A stretch of 64,000 nt of DNA from Cavia porcellus. Its lineage: Eukaryota; Chordata; Mammalia; Rodentia; Caviidae. A program made the translations under genes and the position numbers. The DNA is taken from contig NW_026947502.1 of assembly GCF_034190915.1 (NCBI RefSeq), positions 39,524,785 through 39,588,784 of the forward strand, read 5' to 3'. This document shows, in pieces, positions 46,660-59,284 of this stretch; the first letter of the stretch is position 1, and every line of letters starts with the position of its first letter. A model generated the notes under the pieces. The model did no database searches. It was not told the DNA's origin and saw only the letters and a list, made by a program, of their open reading frames with translations.

Positions 46660-48105
46660 TCATTAAGTAATGAGCACCTTAGGGGGTGAATGTAAGTCAT
46701 ATGTAAGTAAAAAAATCACAAGATTTGACACAGTCATTGAAAGAATCCTTAAAGTAGTGAAATTTTAGCTGAAAACTAAACTTAATCTTAGTTAGGCAGG
46801 CAAGATGAAGGTAGCTGCATGGAGATCAGGTTAGAAAAGATCCAGGTCTGCATCTCATCTTGCACTACAAGTATCAATATTAATACAAGTACTGGGAATC
46901 AGTAAAATAAAAGGAAGTTAAACAGACACAAAGGTGTCATTTTCACATGAGAGCAGAGTTAAACATACACATGATGCCCTTCCAGGGTATATCTGGCATG
47001 CACATGAGGTGTATAGTAAACAGAGGTCAAATTTCACTTATAAATTATATTTAGATTGCCTTCTGAGGCAAAGGCAATGCACATAGAGAGGACATATTAA
47101 TATTAACTATATTTAACAGACAGAATTTGGACCCCAACTCTTTAATAAGGACATAAAAACTCAAAATATTCATTTCAGGATGAGAAATATTCTTTCTCTA
47201 GACTCAATAAATTTCCCTAATGAAATAAGACCTACATTACAGATAAGACAAATGAAAACAACTGTGTCAATTTTGTTGTATTCTTTCTTGTCACATGTAA
47301 ATACTTATTTCTCTTTTTTAATATTTATTTCTTAAATCAACATTTATTTCTTAAATCAACATTTATTTCTTATAAGATACATGGACAGATACAAAGAGTT
47401 GTAAATGAACAAAATAAAGCCATTTTCCCAAGGGAAGAATAGATGAAAGAAAAACAGTTGTACAGCCAGGGACAACTTCTACCACCAAGGCTCAGGGAAT
47501 AAACAAAAACAAAGATAAAAACAAAAACAAAAACAAGCAGTCCACAAGAGTCAGAGAGGATTGTGACAGCTATGGAAGAGCTCACTCTTTGACTATCCTA
47601 AATAATGCTCTGGAGTTGCCAAGGGGCCAGCTGAGGACAGTACTTCAGGTCAGTATGATGTCAAACACAGAAGAATGAAACCAGAATTTTGAGGATCACT
47701 CAGGCTTACTGGGAGAAGTAAACAGGATGAAGCAGAGAGCAAGCAGGAATGCAAGTCTCGGCCCTCGTTTTCTAACTCAGCTGATTTCAGGATCTTTCGA
47801 TGTTCATATTTCTTTTTAGGAGATGGCACATTGGGCTAGGAAGAAAAGTATGAATTTGTGTATTATTTAGAGAGAAGCATTAAATAAAATTGTTGAAAAT
47901 GCACAATGGCATTAATGAAATTCTACCCATATTTTAGGATCCACTCACACATAAAAGTAGAAATAGATTCTTGAGAAAAATAGGCTGATGCATTTAAAAT
48001 GATAATTACTGCTATCAGGACATAAGACCATTATAAATAAAAAATACCATGGATTTAAATGGCCACTAATTGTTTGGTACTATTTCTTTTTCAGGAACTG
48101 CCAAG
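46660..48105. other. Anonymous DNA with a 19-bp tandem repeat
   Basis: No gene or repeat family recognised apart from the 19-bp tandem repeat at 47323-47371 and an A-rich CAAAAA patch near 47505-47535. Confidence 0.4.
47323..47371. repeat. 19-bp tandem repeat, ~2.6 copies
   Basis: ATTTATTTCTTAAATCAAC at 47323-47341 and 47342-47360, then a partial third copy. Confidence 0.97.
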
Positions 48106-48107
48106 GG

Positions 48108-48110
<3 letters not shown>

Positions 48111-48152
<42 letters not shown>
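48111..48152. repeat. (CA)n microsatellite
   Basis: About 21 uninterrupted CA dinucleotides. Confidence 0.98.
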
Positions 48153-48153
<1 letters not shown>

Positions 48154-48159
48154 TAGAGA

Positions 48160-48855
48160 ATAACAAATACTCAAGGGAGAATGAATGATAAACCCTTCAA
48201 ATGGTTTAGCTATTTACAGGATTTTATAACTACCTCCCTGTATGCTATTTGGTGAATTATTGTCAGTTTTGTTTTTAATCTCAAGTAAGTGAGATAGAAC
48301 ACAACCTGAAAAATGCAAATAATTATACATAAAGAAAATTGTTTTTAAAAAAATGAAGTTTCATTGAACAAAATCTGCTAAATAATTTTGGCTGACAACA
48401 GTAAATAATATTTAGCAACAGGAGGAGGTAGCGTAGCATTTCTGCCAGGCAAAAAGAAATAATTCAGCAAGCAACAGTGAACTGATATGCAGCTACATAA
48501 ACACCTAGGCAGGAGCACCGCTGTGCAGGGGCTTTTTACACACTACCCCAAGCTGGGCACCTCCGAGTGGAAGAAAGACATGCTAAACATGTAATAGCCT
48601 TGGGCCACCCTGGTCCCAAATAATAGTTATTATCTGAGTAGATCAAGCAAAAGTCAATAAAAAAAGAGCAACAACAGCTATTCAGTTCGTAGCAGGCTCA
48701 TAATCCCCTTTTGTGTTAAACTTTTGAGTAACCAGTATCAAGTAGATATTTAAGTTTCAAATATTTTATTATAGATCATCAGTTCCAGAAATATAAACTA
48801 GATAGCTAGGAAATTAATAAACCTTCCACAACAAAATCATTCTTAATACAGATAC
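48160..48855. other. Unique-looking DNA
   Basis: No repeat recognised. 48400-48640 is more balanced in composition than the surroundings and might be unique regulatory or exonic-relic sequence, but no signal proves it. Confidence 0.3.
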
Positions 48856-48857
48856 CC

Positions 48858-48962
48858 TAAACCAGCATTTGTCAACATGGGTAAGAGACTCACTTTGAAT
48901 GGCAACAGGAAAGCTTATTAAATGCAGATCCCTGGGCAGCCCCTAAAACCTACCAAATCAAA
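48858..48962 (+). mobile_element. MER5A-like hAT transposon fragment
   Basis: 'aaccagcatttgtcaacatg', 'gcttattaaatgcagatccc' and 'cccctaaaacctaccaaatc' follow the left half of MER5A. The right terminus is lost. Confidence 0.75.
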
Positions 48963-49044
48963 AATTTTAAAAGATTTAATTTAATAAATCAGAAAATTTA
49001 ATGTTTTTACATATTTCAAAAAGATTCTCCTATTTTCTGTTTCT

Positions 49045-49240
49045 AATTTTTAAAAATTTTTATAAGTGTATATTTAAGATATATAATGTATTCATCATGG
49101 GATATACATATATAATCTTTTTATATACATAATGATATATAATATGTAATATATCATTACATATGTCATAATGTATCATTCATATATATATATATATATA
49201 TATATATCATATTTTGATCCTTTTTTCTTCCACTTTCCTT
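49045..49240 (-). mobile_element. Possible L1 3' terminus, reverse strand, with AT expansion
   Basis: 'ttataagtgtatatttaag' to 'tgtattcatcatgggatat' parallels the L1 terminus at 19.88 kb. It merges into AT-rich inverted-repeat-like text and an (AT)n tract. Confidence 0.4.
49181..49208. repeat. (AT)n microsatellite
   Basis: About 13 AT dinucleotides. Confidence 0.93.
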
Positions 49241-49244
49241 CTGG

Positions 49245-51440
49245 GGGAGATGGAGTGAGGAGGGGATTCAGTTTAATAATGTATAATATTTTTGTTTTGT
49301 TTTGTTTCAAATGGCATGCTTAATATATGTGAATAGATGTATGTATACATAAGATATCAATATACATATGAACATAGATAAATAAGAGAAATACATAGGA
49401 GTAGATAGTGACCTGATGGAAAGCCAATCCAAAGCTGAGTTTCTTCTTTGGTAAGAAACAAAGGTTTCATTCATGCCATAGAAGGACACAGTCTCTTTAG
49501 AAACCAGGTTCATTTGAGATAGAAGGACAAGCATGTGTGAGACCATCAGAAAATAAAAATTGTAGTTTATAACCAAGTAGAAATGTCCACCAAAATACAT
49601 CAATAAGCGAGCTAATTCCTATCATTTTTCAGGTACCTCGTGTCCCTGTAAGAAGTTAACATTTCAATACAGTAATCCAATAGTAACTCCTTATCATTTA
49701 GTAAAACTTTCTTAAAATGACAGTAAAACATTGACTGAAGAATTTGGGAGGGTGTAATTCATGCTTTTTTTAGAGATGATGAAAATCTTTTTATTCTTTA
49801 TTCTCCTGGTAAAGAAAGCTGTACTGCATGCCCTTAGTAAAATAGCGCCAAACAAGCACCAAACATTTACAAACAAGCTTGCTTAGTTTGTAACTTAGTT
49901 TCTTCTCTTCAGAAATCTCTGAATCTCTTCCCACCTTGGTGAACTTTGGAATCAAAAATTCCCTGGCTTTTGCTTCTTTAAATTGGCTTCTGCTGAAGGG
50001 TACGGGTGACCAGGGACAAGTATGTGGGGTGGTGGCAGCTGCCAACCTAACGCCACAGAACTTTAGGGCTGTGAATCTATAGTATGTGCAAACCATAGCT
50101 ATGAATATGTCTGTGTGGAACTATAAACTCATTTAATAATTGTGAAATCTACTTCTGTAGGCAACATATCCAGGGTGGAATTGAATCCAAAGGTTTATAT
50201 AATGAAATATGGAAAACCTTGTAGAGGTATGTGAATAATTTATCAAAAACCTGTTCTAATTTAGATCATCAAGACCTTCCCTCCTGTTGGGCACTGCTCA
50301 GAGGAAAATGAATTAAACCTCAATTATTTTCTTCTATTTATTATATAAAAACATAAGTTTACACAGTGATGTGTGACAATTTTTGATGCCATCATTAACA
50401 GTATTTAGTTAGCGCTTCTAGTAGAATAACAATTTTTGATCCAGATTTCAATGATAGTTACCTAGGAATAATAAACTATAAATTTTGAAATTAAAAGTTA
50501 TCTTTAAAAAAGAATAAATTATCAGATTCATTAATGTTCTAATGTTCTTAAACACTAGAGTTGCTTCTAAATCCAAATTCTCACCTACTGGTAATTTCAT
50601 TTCTACTAAATAAGAAGACAAAGATTGGTAGTGGAAAGATTCGGCTTGGTGCTTTGCATTATCTTATTTAGAAATTACCAGCACTGTGCTCAGTCAACTT
50701 TGTCAAATATCATCTGTCACCAGCACCTGGACCAGAGCCATTTTTCCTCCACAGATGGCCAGGAACAAGATTAAAGCAGCCAGCCTCGAGGTACCAGTAC
50801 AAAGGTGCTAATAAGTGAGCAGGTCATCTCTGGGTTGGGGCCAGAGTGAAATGCTTCCGACATTATCTTTGAAAAACTATAGAAGTCTTATGAATGTCTT
50901 TTAGGCCCTGAGCTTGCTGAGAAAGCAACCTTTGCAGCTTCTGCGTGGCTGAGGGGAAGTCACTCTACAAGCACACCACATCCACGCCAATCACTTGAGG
51001 CAGCTACCTTTACTTCTGTCCTTAGTATGTGTCCACCAAGCGCACACTGTGTCTCTTCAGTTATCTCTTCCCGCGTACATCTCAAAGTCTGACTGCTTTC
51101 ATCCAGGAGGCAGCACCATCTTTGAGGTTTGCACTGATTTGGTAGCTGCAGTGCTTTCGACGATTTTTATCTGTGCTTTTAAAACGTCTACACGGAGGTC
51201 TGTAGTGCTCAGATTCCCCTTTTAATATCACACCTGTACTCAAATGAATGGCAATTTAAGTTCTTTTAATATATGTTTAAGGAAGACATTTTGTTATTTG
51301 GCTTTATAATTAGCAAATGGCACAGCATTTTTTAAAGTCAAGTTTCTTATTTTTACTTTAAGTGTATGAAGCATATTCCTCAAAAAATTTAAGATGATCA
51401 TATATATGTATATTCCATCAGCAACATAAATTGGTCTATT
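49245..51440. other. Anonymous DNA
   Basis: No gene recognised. Less AT-rich patches at 50730-51200 lack coding homology. Reverse frames at 49307-49603 and 49791-50096 are not supported by any family. Confidence 0.4.
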
Positions 51441-51449
51441 TGGTTGTCA

Positions 51450-51515
51450 AATGAGTATTAGCAAGCACTGTTCTAGGCACCACAGATATAATCTCTGCTA
51501 TAAATGTGCCAGTTT
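51450..51515 (+). repeat. L2/MIR-like scrap
   Basis: 'agcactgttctaggcaccac' then 'agatataatctctgc' resembles the L2 3' end. Confidence 0.45.
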
Positions 51516-51519
51516 TGTA

Positions 51520-52420
51520 ATTTTGTTCTGCAGGTTTATAAATTTTATAGCAGCAACTTGCTTTTTCTAAGTAAGTTCCAACGTGAAGCTATGAAATATA
51601 CTAATTTAATATAAATAAAATTAATAAACTACCATTTTACTAATATAAAAGTATTATCTTTTGTAACTTCTAGTTATTTTATTCTGAGTCTTGAAATGTT
51701 TTGTAATTTTTCCAATTGAAATTCTACATCGTTTATGAAATTCTAGAATCTTATGTTGCGAAAGAATTGAAGGTCTAAGATCCTGTGGAATCCGCTCTCC
51801 TTTTCCTGCTTTCTCTATCTAATGTCATTATAAAAGTGTTTTGAAAGGCAGTGTTGTTGCTCATATTTATTAAATATACTATGTATTTTATGTATAGCTC
51901 AAGACAATTCCTTTTTACTCCAAAAGGCAAAGCCAGGGATAAAAACCAAAGCAAAGGCTTCGTACTGGACACACTCTAGACCTGCTGAAGACTGTTTCAG
52001 CCCTGTTCTATCTCTGGTTTGTTCTTCCGCTGTGATAATCCACTCATATCCGTTGTGATAAACCATCAGGAATTTCATCTGAAAGCTAAGTTATTTACCA
52101 TGCACTTTCCTTCTTCAAGGAGGCCTAACGTTATATTTTTGCCCCCCAAACACTGTAAGACTTCGATAACTTCTGGTCACCATTTCAGAGTTTTAGGAGA
52201 TTGTTTTCACTTAGTTTCTTGACTCTCGCCCCATACACGCACAACACTCCATCCAGAATCTTCTCCCATTAAACGCTGTCTTCCTGCCCAGGGGCTTGGC
52301 ATGTGCTCCAAATTGTTCCTTTTCACCTTCTGTGAGTTAAAGCTTGAGCTGAAAAAATGAGAAAGTGTAGTGAGGTGCATCTCAGTGCCTTTTGTTCCCT
52401 CCAGGACCTTGACCTTTCAC
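51520..52420. other. Anonymous DNA
   Basis: Nothing recognised. Confidence 0.4.
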
Positions 52421-52426
52421 ATCTTC

Positions 52427-52565
52427 TCCCCTGCCCTCCCCACTGCTCCTCCCCTCTTCTCTCCTCTCTTTCGAACACTTCCCTTCCTTTCTGTTCTCCC
52501 TTCCTTTCTCCTCCTCTCCTCTCCTCCTCCACCTCCTACTCCCCATTCCCCCATGGCTCTCTCTC
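52427..52565. repeat. Polypyrimidine CT-rich tract
   Basis: About 140 bases almost wholly C/T with CTCCTC and TTCC sub-repeats, broken by short purine islands. It forces overlapping Ser/Pro/Leu-rich (or reverse Glu/Arg/Gly-rich) open frames on both strands that are not genes. Confidence 0.92.
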
Positions 52566-55500
52566 CTTATTTTTCTCTGTTATTTGTACTGGAATGGTCT
52601 GACACACACCACTTCTGTTACATTTGGATGATAAGGCCCTACATTGCCATTTGCCACCTTCCTTTCTTGGACACTGTTCTGATGCCAGTGCAGCGCACCT
52701 CACATCCACTGAAGAGAACACCGCCAGTGCCCTCTTTGCAGCAGCCCCTTCTACCACGCTCCAGGTGGAGGCCAGGCTCTCTCCCCTCACCCTCTGAAAG
52801 CATCCCCAGCCCTCTGCAGAGGCCCTCCTCACAGAATGCCCCTCTTGAGACTTTTAAGACTGTTTTGGTTTAAGAGCCTACATTCTCCAACACAGTTGTC
52901 TATCCTTTAGTTAATTTTGGAATGTAGCATTTTTTTAACATCCTCAATCAAAACTAAAATTCTTTTAAATCTATTGAAAATATCTTATTGTGTTTCATTT
53001 AAAATATCCATGAAATGTGTGTTGCAATATTATCCAGAAAGGTAATGATGTACAAGGTGATGACTATGGCTCTATCTAAATCTGCATGCTTTTCTCTCCT
53101 AAATAATATATTTTTTTCTGATTACCAGACAAGGACAATAAAAGGACAAAGAATTATACTTTTCACTGAGTTATCCTTAACATTCCATAACTGCTCATAA
53201 GCCACAAGCCATAAATTGATACTAAAACTTTTTCATTGTCTTCAGGCTTGTTTCTTCTGCCCCTTCTACGTTCAGGACACTGCTATTTGAGTATGAACCC
53301 CTCTCATGTGTTTACTCCCTCGTAGTTTTTACCTGCTTGTTCTAGGCCCCAAATCAAATGTTTTTGGACCCATTCTGAATCATTTTACTAATTCATAATT
53401 TTCATTGAAATATTTGATTGTACGTCAATGTTGGAGATCTTAAGACTATTAATGTTAAAGAAAACATTTTCTTCCAAAATTTTATGTTGTATACTAATAC
53501 CTCTACTTTTCCTAAAGTGTATTCCATCTAATTTTCCATTACCTAGTACATAAAGATACAAAATTGTATATAAAAATACTTGTTACATCCTTTACAATGC
53601 TTTCTGAAAAATTGTTATCAAAGGATTTTCACTTTTGCTTATTTTAATTTCATAACATTAAACATACTACTTAATATATTACAACAAAACTTTATACTTA
53701 CAAGGTAAGAGTCAACTGAAATTTATGTTAATACAATATTCTCAGAAGAAAAATATTGATTGATATTTATAAATGAATGAAGCACAATTGAAATTTTGTT
53801 TTCAAGATGATTTCGGGTAGTATACCAGAAATTTTATTTTGAGAACCTTCTCTGTTATCATATTAATTACTACAATATGACTTTAAAGTTAATTGGGAAG
53901 TTAAATGAAATATTTCTAAAATTTTATTTATTCTTGAATAACATTATTTGTGAACCTCAAAAAAGAGATATATTCATACTAATTTGCAATAAATCTCCTT
54001 TATCCTCATATGTAAATATCATTTCTTGCTTTAGTTCACTTATGAGATTAATGATAAAAAATGAAATCCACATTTCATACATAACTAACTGATATATCTG
54101 TTTTCTGGATCCTTATTTGGATCTTGCCATTATAGATCATGTTCTTATAAATCTCTTAATATAATACCAGAACTATAAGTATAATGACCCTAGTCTACAT
54201 TTTGCTAACTAGAGAATTTAAAGTGGGGAAAGTAAACTGTTAGGCATACTTTTTACTGTGATGGTTGATTTATTTTGATATCTACAAGAAGTCTGTAGCT
54301 TTCAATTCTGTCAAGAACAGTTATTTGAGAGACATAAGTCTGCTGACACTGTGCTTAATGACATAAAGTCTAAAGGGGACAATGAAATAACAGGTGTCAG
54401 AGTTGAGTGAGATACATTAAAGGTCTCAACAATGTGAAGTTTCAATGGGATTTCAAGCAAAGTATGGCATAGAAGGTCATAGACAAAAATTTCATAATAA
54501 AATTTTCAATTTAGAAAACAGTCATTTGCATAATCCATTCCCAAAATAGCAAGACAGATAAAAATAACTTGTTGCTTTATTCACAAGTTACAGAGTACTT
54601 GCTGGTATCTACTTGGATATCCTAATATCTCTTTATGGAAAATCAATGTGATAATGCTAATATCCACAGAACCACCTGACCTTAATTTAATAAATTTGTT
54701 TTAGTTGTTTATTTTAAACTTTCATTATTGCTAAGGAATTCAAAGTGACAATTTAAAATAGCAATCATTTTTGAGCTTAATTTCGAATTAAGCATTATAA
54801 TCCATTTAAAAGAAAAGGAAAAAAATCTTAGGAAAATTAAATAATCACCACCTGAAGGCAGTTTTCATAATACACAAATGAGATTGCACAAAGCTTATGC
54901 AATTACACAACATCACATTTTACAGTACCTATAGAAAAAGTGCCAATTAAATAAAATCATGAATGATTTAAAATCTCATTATACTGTTGTTTCACTTTCT
55001 TGTCATCTCCAAGTAACAAAGCAACAAAATATAAAAATGAAGGAGATAAAAGAATTCCTCATAATGACTTACTTTGTTTAATTCAATGAATAGTATCTTT
55101 CTTGCCCAATTCCTGTTACTTTATTCAATAACACATTAAAAAATGCTTAGCAAGCTTGTATCACATGACTAAATATGCAACATGAATAAGAAGATAGAAT
55201 TTCCATGTTATTGTTTGATATCTGCTTTCCAGTTATCTCCTCTGTCCAAGTAGCTGAAAAATCACAATTGGGTTTTGCCTGAATAAATGATTTTACATAA
55301 AAGGAGAATACTTACATATGTAGACATATAGAAAGTACTAAAATTCTTAGTTTAAATATTTGCTTCCAAATGTACATAAAATGTACATTGAATTTATTCT
55401 CAGCCTCTCCGAGTGAAACCTTCGTTAATAGCTTTCTGTTTTATTGTTTTTATGAACTATTGTTTTTATGTATTTGATCAGAAAAGTTTTGTTCACCCTC

Positions 55501-55980
55501 TGTATGACTCCCTTCATTTTTTCTAATACTTCCACATTAACAACATCTTTTATATTTATATTCCTTTAAATACTTGACATTCAAATGAGAGCCAAGAAGG
55601 TAAACTTAGCAGATAGACCTCATAGGTTAAGGACTACATTTAACATTTTTCTTTAATAGTGAACAACCCAATATAACATATTATCTGGATAAGAGTCTGC
55701 AGTTAGGCTAAAATATCACAAACAAGGACTACGTCCACTTTAAGAAAATTTTTTTCTTGTTCAGAAGAACTAGAATCCTTCATGCTCATTTTAACAACAC
55801 ACCTGCTACCTTTACTTCTTCACATGGATTACAACTTCCATTTTCCCACCAACAGAATATTAAAAACATAGGGCAATAAAGGTTAAATTTATGTTATACA
55901 TGAGAACAAGTCACTCTCCTATCAACACTGTGCCATATTGTACTCAAGTCTGCAGATTTGAAGAGAGTTCTTTCTTTCTT
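52566..55980. other. Mostly anonymous AT-rich DNA
   Basis: A less AT-rich patch at 52660-52860 follows the CT tract. The rest is strongly AT-rich with no repeat recognised. A 12-base word ATTGTTTTTATG is repeated at 55443-55454 and 55459-55470. Confidence 0.4.
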
Positions 55981-55984
55981 TTTA

Positions 55985-56300
55985 AAAAATATTTTCCTTC
56001 TTTTTATGGACATTTCCAAATGCACACAGAAGCAGAGTGCTGAATGATATGAGCCTCTTCACCGAGCTCCAGCAATTACTGACCCATGAACAACAGTGTT
56101 TCATTGGTGACTCTATCCACTCACCCCTGAACTTGGATTTATTATTACTGTTGTAGTTCTGGGGAATGAATTCAAGATTTGGGCACGCTAGGCAAGCACT
56201 TTACTAAGACCAGCCCCTGCTCATTTTGAAGCAAATATCAGACATTATATTATTCCTAAATATTTCAACATATGAAGAAGAGGGTTATTTCTAAAGCAAA
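55985..56300. repeat. Ancient interspersed repeat split by an ID SINE
   Basis: 'atttccaaatgcacacagaa', 'ctccagcaattactgaccc' and, beyond the SINE, 'attttgaagcaaatatcaga' then 'cattatattattcctaaata' match a common old mammalian repeat (L1M-type by memory). Family and strand uncertain. Confidence 0.5.
56143..56218 (-). repeat. ID-type SINE
   Basis: The reverse strand reads GGGGCTGGTCTTAGTAAAGT, GCTTGCCTAGCGTGCC and a B-box-like ATTCATTCCCC. It interrupts the older repeat. Confidence 0.75.
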
Positions 56301-56304
56301 GAAT

Positions 56305-57755
56305 ACAAGACTTAAACTCAAAAATGTTATTAACATAGATGTGCTTCAAGGTCTGAGAATAGAAACAAGCATCACCTCCATCTTACATCTGATGAAACTT
56401 ACTAACCTGAGCCCAGGCTTTATCTAGCTAGAAGTTCATTCCAGTGCAACTTCTTCATATATACTGGAGAGTAAAATAAGCTCAAACTCACAGTATCATT
56501 GGGGAACTCAAGCACACCACACTGAAAACATTCAAAATGCGGTAAAACCCAAAGTACTATCTTCCGCCTATTTCTTTTCCTATAATTACCTCCATTTTGC
56601 TAACCTCTTTCCTTTGATTCATTCCAGTTTCTGATCCCACAATACATCTTGACTCTCAGCTGCATGCCAATTAATCACTAATACCCAAGATGTCAGGTAT
56701 TAAAGACTTATACTTTCCCTCCCACAGTTTGTCACATATACAGAAGAAAAGGGAGTAGTCATGACAAATTAAAAAGATAAGGTACAGGCTAACATCTCTT
56801 CTCAGTGGTCCCCGCCTTTTATTTCTAATTCCACTTGTTCTTACCAAGTAATAGAAACTGACTACCTTACTACTGATGTCTGAGACACAGGGAAGTTAAT
56901 CCAAACACATTGCAAAGCAATGCCACAGGGAAGCTAAATGAGTAAGACATCACGGCCACTCCAGAACTCTGTATTCTTCTGGGCATTCACTTCCAGCTCA
57001 CACTAAAGTCTAGGGTCAGCTTACACATTTGCATAATTCTCTGTATCATGTAGTCAGATACACTTCATTGTATATAACACTATATAGAAAATGTCATTAT
57101 CATAGAAATAATGAATATAATAAAATATTGTAGTTAATATCTTCAAATGTACCTCAAAACTATTTTGCAATTTAACAACAAATGAAGTTACACAGATAAA
57201 AAAAATTCCCCAAAGGGATTTTTAGAAACAGAAACACTAAATAACTGTAGAAATACATCATTTGCCCAAATTAACTTATGCTTAAATATAGTTAACTTTA
57301 AATAGAAATGAAAATAGAACTAGAACAAACATTAAGCTAGATATTGAAACACTGATTAGACCCAAATACATGGCTCTAAGCTTAGACTCAAAACCATGTG
57401 ATATCTGTGAGATACTGCTCTCATGTGGAAAAGGATTCAAAACTGTTCTGTTATTTTTAAACTCTACAGTATGGAAAAATCTAAAGTTCTACCTGAACAC
57501 CAATCTCCTTGATTAAAAAAGAAAAGGATAGGAAAGCATCTACCTGGTGAAATTACTGATAATTTTTTCTTTAATATAAACCAAATGTTGAATTCTTCAT
57601 GATTTTTATGAATTCAAAAATGTACATCTTCATTTTAAAAAATAAAATATAACCAAAAAAGCCACCACCTTGTAAGAATACATCAACATTTGTACTAGTA
57701 AGTTATCTTGGTATTTCAATCATAAATTCTACTATAGTATCATGAGAAAATTGCA
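56305..57755. other. Anonymous AT-rich DNA
   Basis: Nothing recognised. Confidence 0.4.
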
Positions 57756-57759
57756 AATT

Positions 57760-57950
57760 TTGGAACTAGAAAGTCCAGAAGTCTGAGTATGAGCTCTTTA
57801 ATGGAATTGAGCAGGTTGTTGAAACTGTATTAGTTTCAGTTACTTTACTGAGATAATGAGGACAGCATTGGCTACAGCATAGGCTCACTTAATGAGATAA
57901 AGAATATGAAAAACTTAACGAAGTGTTTGGTGTATACTTCCTTTATGAAT
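57760..57950 (+). repeat. MIR-like SINE
   Basis: 'ttggaactagaaagtccaga', 'ttgagcaggttgttgaaac', 'ttactgagataatgaggaca' and 'cttaatgagataaag' follow MIR from core to tail, highly diverged. Confidence 0.6.
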
Positions 57951-58072
57951 GTTAGAGCATTCACAATTTTCCCAAAAGCTACGAAGACAAGCTTAATAGA
58001 GAAAATCATTCAACTATCAACACAAAACATGTTCAGGACCCCAGTGCTTTGAAGGATGCCAAGATGGTAGGG

Positions 58073-58074
<2 letters not shown>

Positions 58075-58105
<31 letters not shown>

Positions 58106-58120
58106 TGTGTGTGTGTGTGT
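58075..58120. repeat. (GT)n microsatellite, one interruption
   Basis: Two GT blocks separated by a single CT step at about 58104. Confidence 0.96.
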
Positions 58121-59284
58121 ATGCAGTACATCCATATACAAGTATAAAAGCATGTCCAACTGAGCATGTGTGCACTTGCATGGTTTGTTGTGAAATTCAC
58201 TAAATGCACCCCAATAAAAACTCCTTCTGGGAAAGTGATGGACTAAAGAAAGCATGTGATGAACGCCTTCTGAAGGAGGCCCTGGCTAGTGATCACCCTG
58301 AGGTCCTCCCAGAAATATCCATCACCAATAAAAATCAGAGCCACCTTCCACATTTGAACCACCTTTAACACAAGCTCTCTGGTTCCTGTAATTCTTATGC
58401 AGCAGTTGTCTTCATCTTGGAACTTGGACCTTGGACCTGCTTTGCCAAGGGCCATGCTCAGATTTTTCAAACTCTTTGCAAAATAACCAAAAGGTTATTT
58501 TGCAGCTATATATGTTCAAGGAATCTAAAGAATTAGTAAAGTAATAAAATCAAGCCTTTTCCAACAAAATTACTCCCTTATTGCCTACCATTAAAATAGT
58601 TCTGCAGGATACAATGAGGATTTATTTGAATAAATCCTATTATTTATTAAAATCAGCATTTACAACAGAAATAGCTTCTTCCCACCTGCTTAGGGAAACA
58701 GAAAAAATTACTAGATCATCACTTATGGTTATGGAAACATCAATTTCCAAGTTAGCTCTGAATTCCAAGCAGCAGATAAAATGGACTGACAAGGTGAAGA
58801 CCTTGATGGTGATAAAGTAAGGAATGACAGTGTCTGGCATTTTTTTTACTTACTGTAATAAAGAAATATAGGAAATATGCAGAGGCAGAAAATGGACAGC
58901 AAACCTGAGAATGCAAACTTGAGATATATTTACACAGAAATCTAGCTTCAAAAAATGACAATGATTTTGCTATTATTCCTTGACAGGTTAAATTTACAGG
59001 TTTCATGTAAAGTCATTAAAAATGAGAGCAAGTTCCATACTTCCAAATAAACACAACAATCTCTTTCATTTCCATTCAAGGTGAAACACCTTAGATGAAT
59101 AGATTTTAGTTCTTTGACAGTTAAATGGATTTGTAACATTGTTGATAAAGGAAAAAATACATATGTACTACAACAAGAGATATATATCTCCTGCCATCTT
59201 TAAAAGTTCATAAATGTAAACTTTTCCCTGAAGCCCTGATGGTTTAAATATATTATGTTAAATTAAAAATAAAATAATTAGTTC
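58121..59284. other. Anonymous DNA with a perfect hairpin
   Basis: No gene or repeat recognised apart from the inverted repeat at 58477-58504. Overlapping frames at 58581-58840 have no motif. Confidence 0.4.
58477..58504. repeat. Perfect inverted repeat, 12-bp arms, 4-nt loop
   Basis: TGCAAAATAACC, loop AAAA, then GGTTATTTTGCA. No T-run follows immediately. Not associated with a recognised element. Confidence 0.98.

Noticed and set aside
49307..49603. Reverse-strand frame containing TPMYF, as in olfactory receptors
   Set aside because: The upstream residues do not fit the first transmembrane segment or the conserved GN motif, and no other receptor motif follows. The match lies in low-complexity coding of a TATGTATTTC-like stretch.
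52357..52873. Overlapping Ser/Pro-rich and Glu/Arg-rich frames
   Set aside because: They are forced by the polypyrimidine tract on one strand and its complement. No conserved motif.
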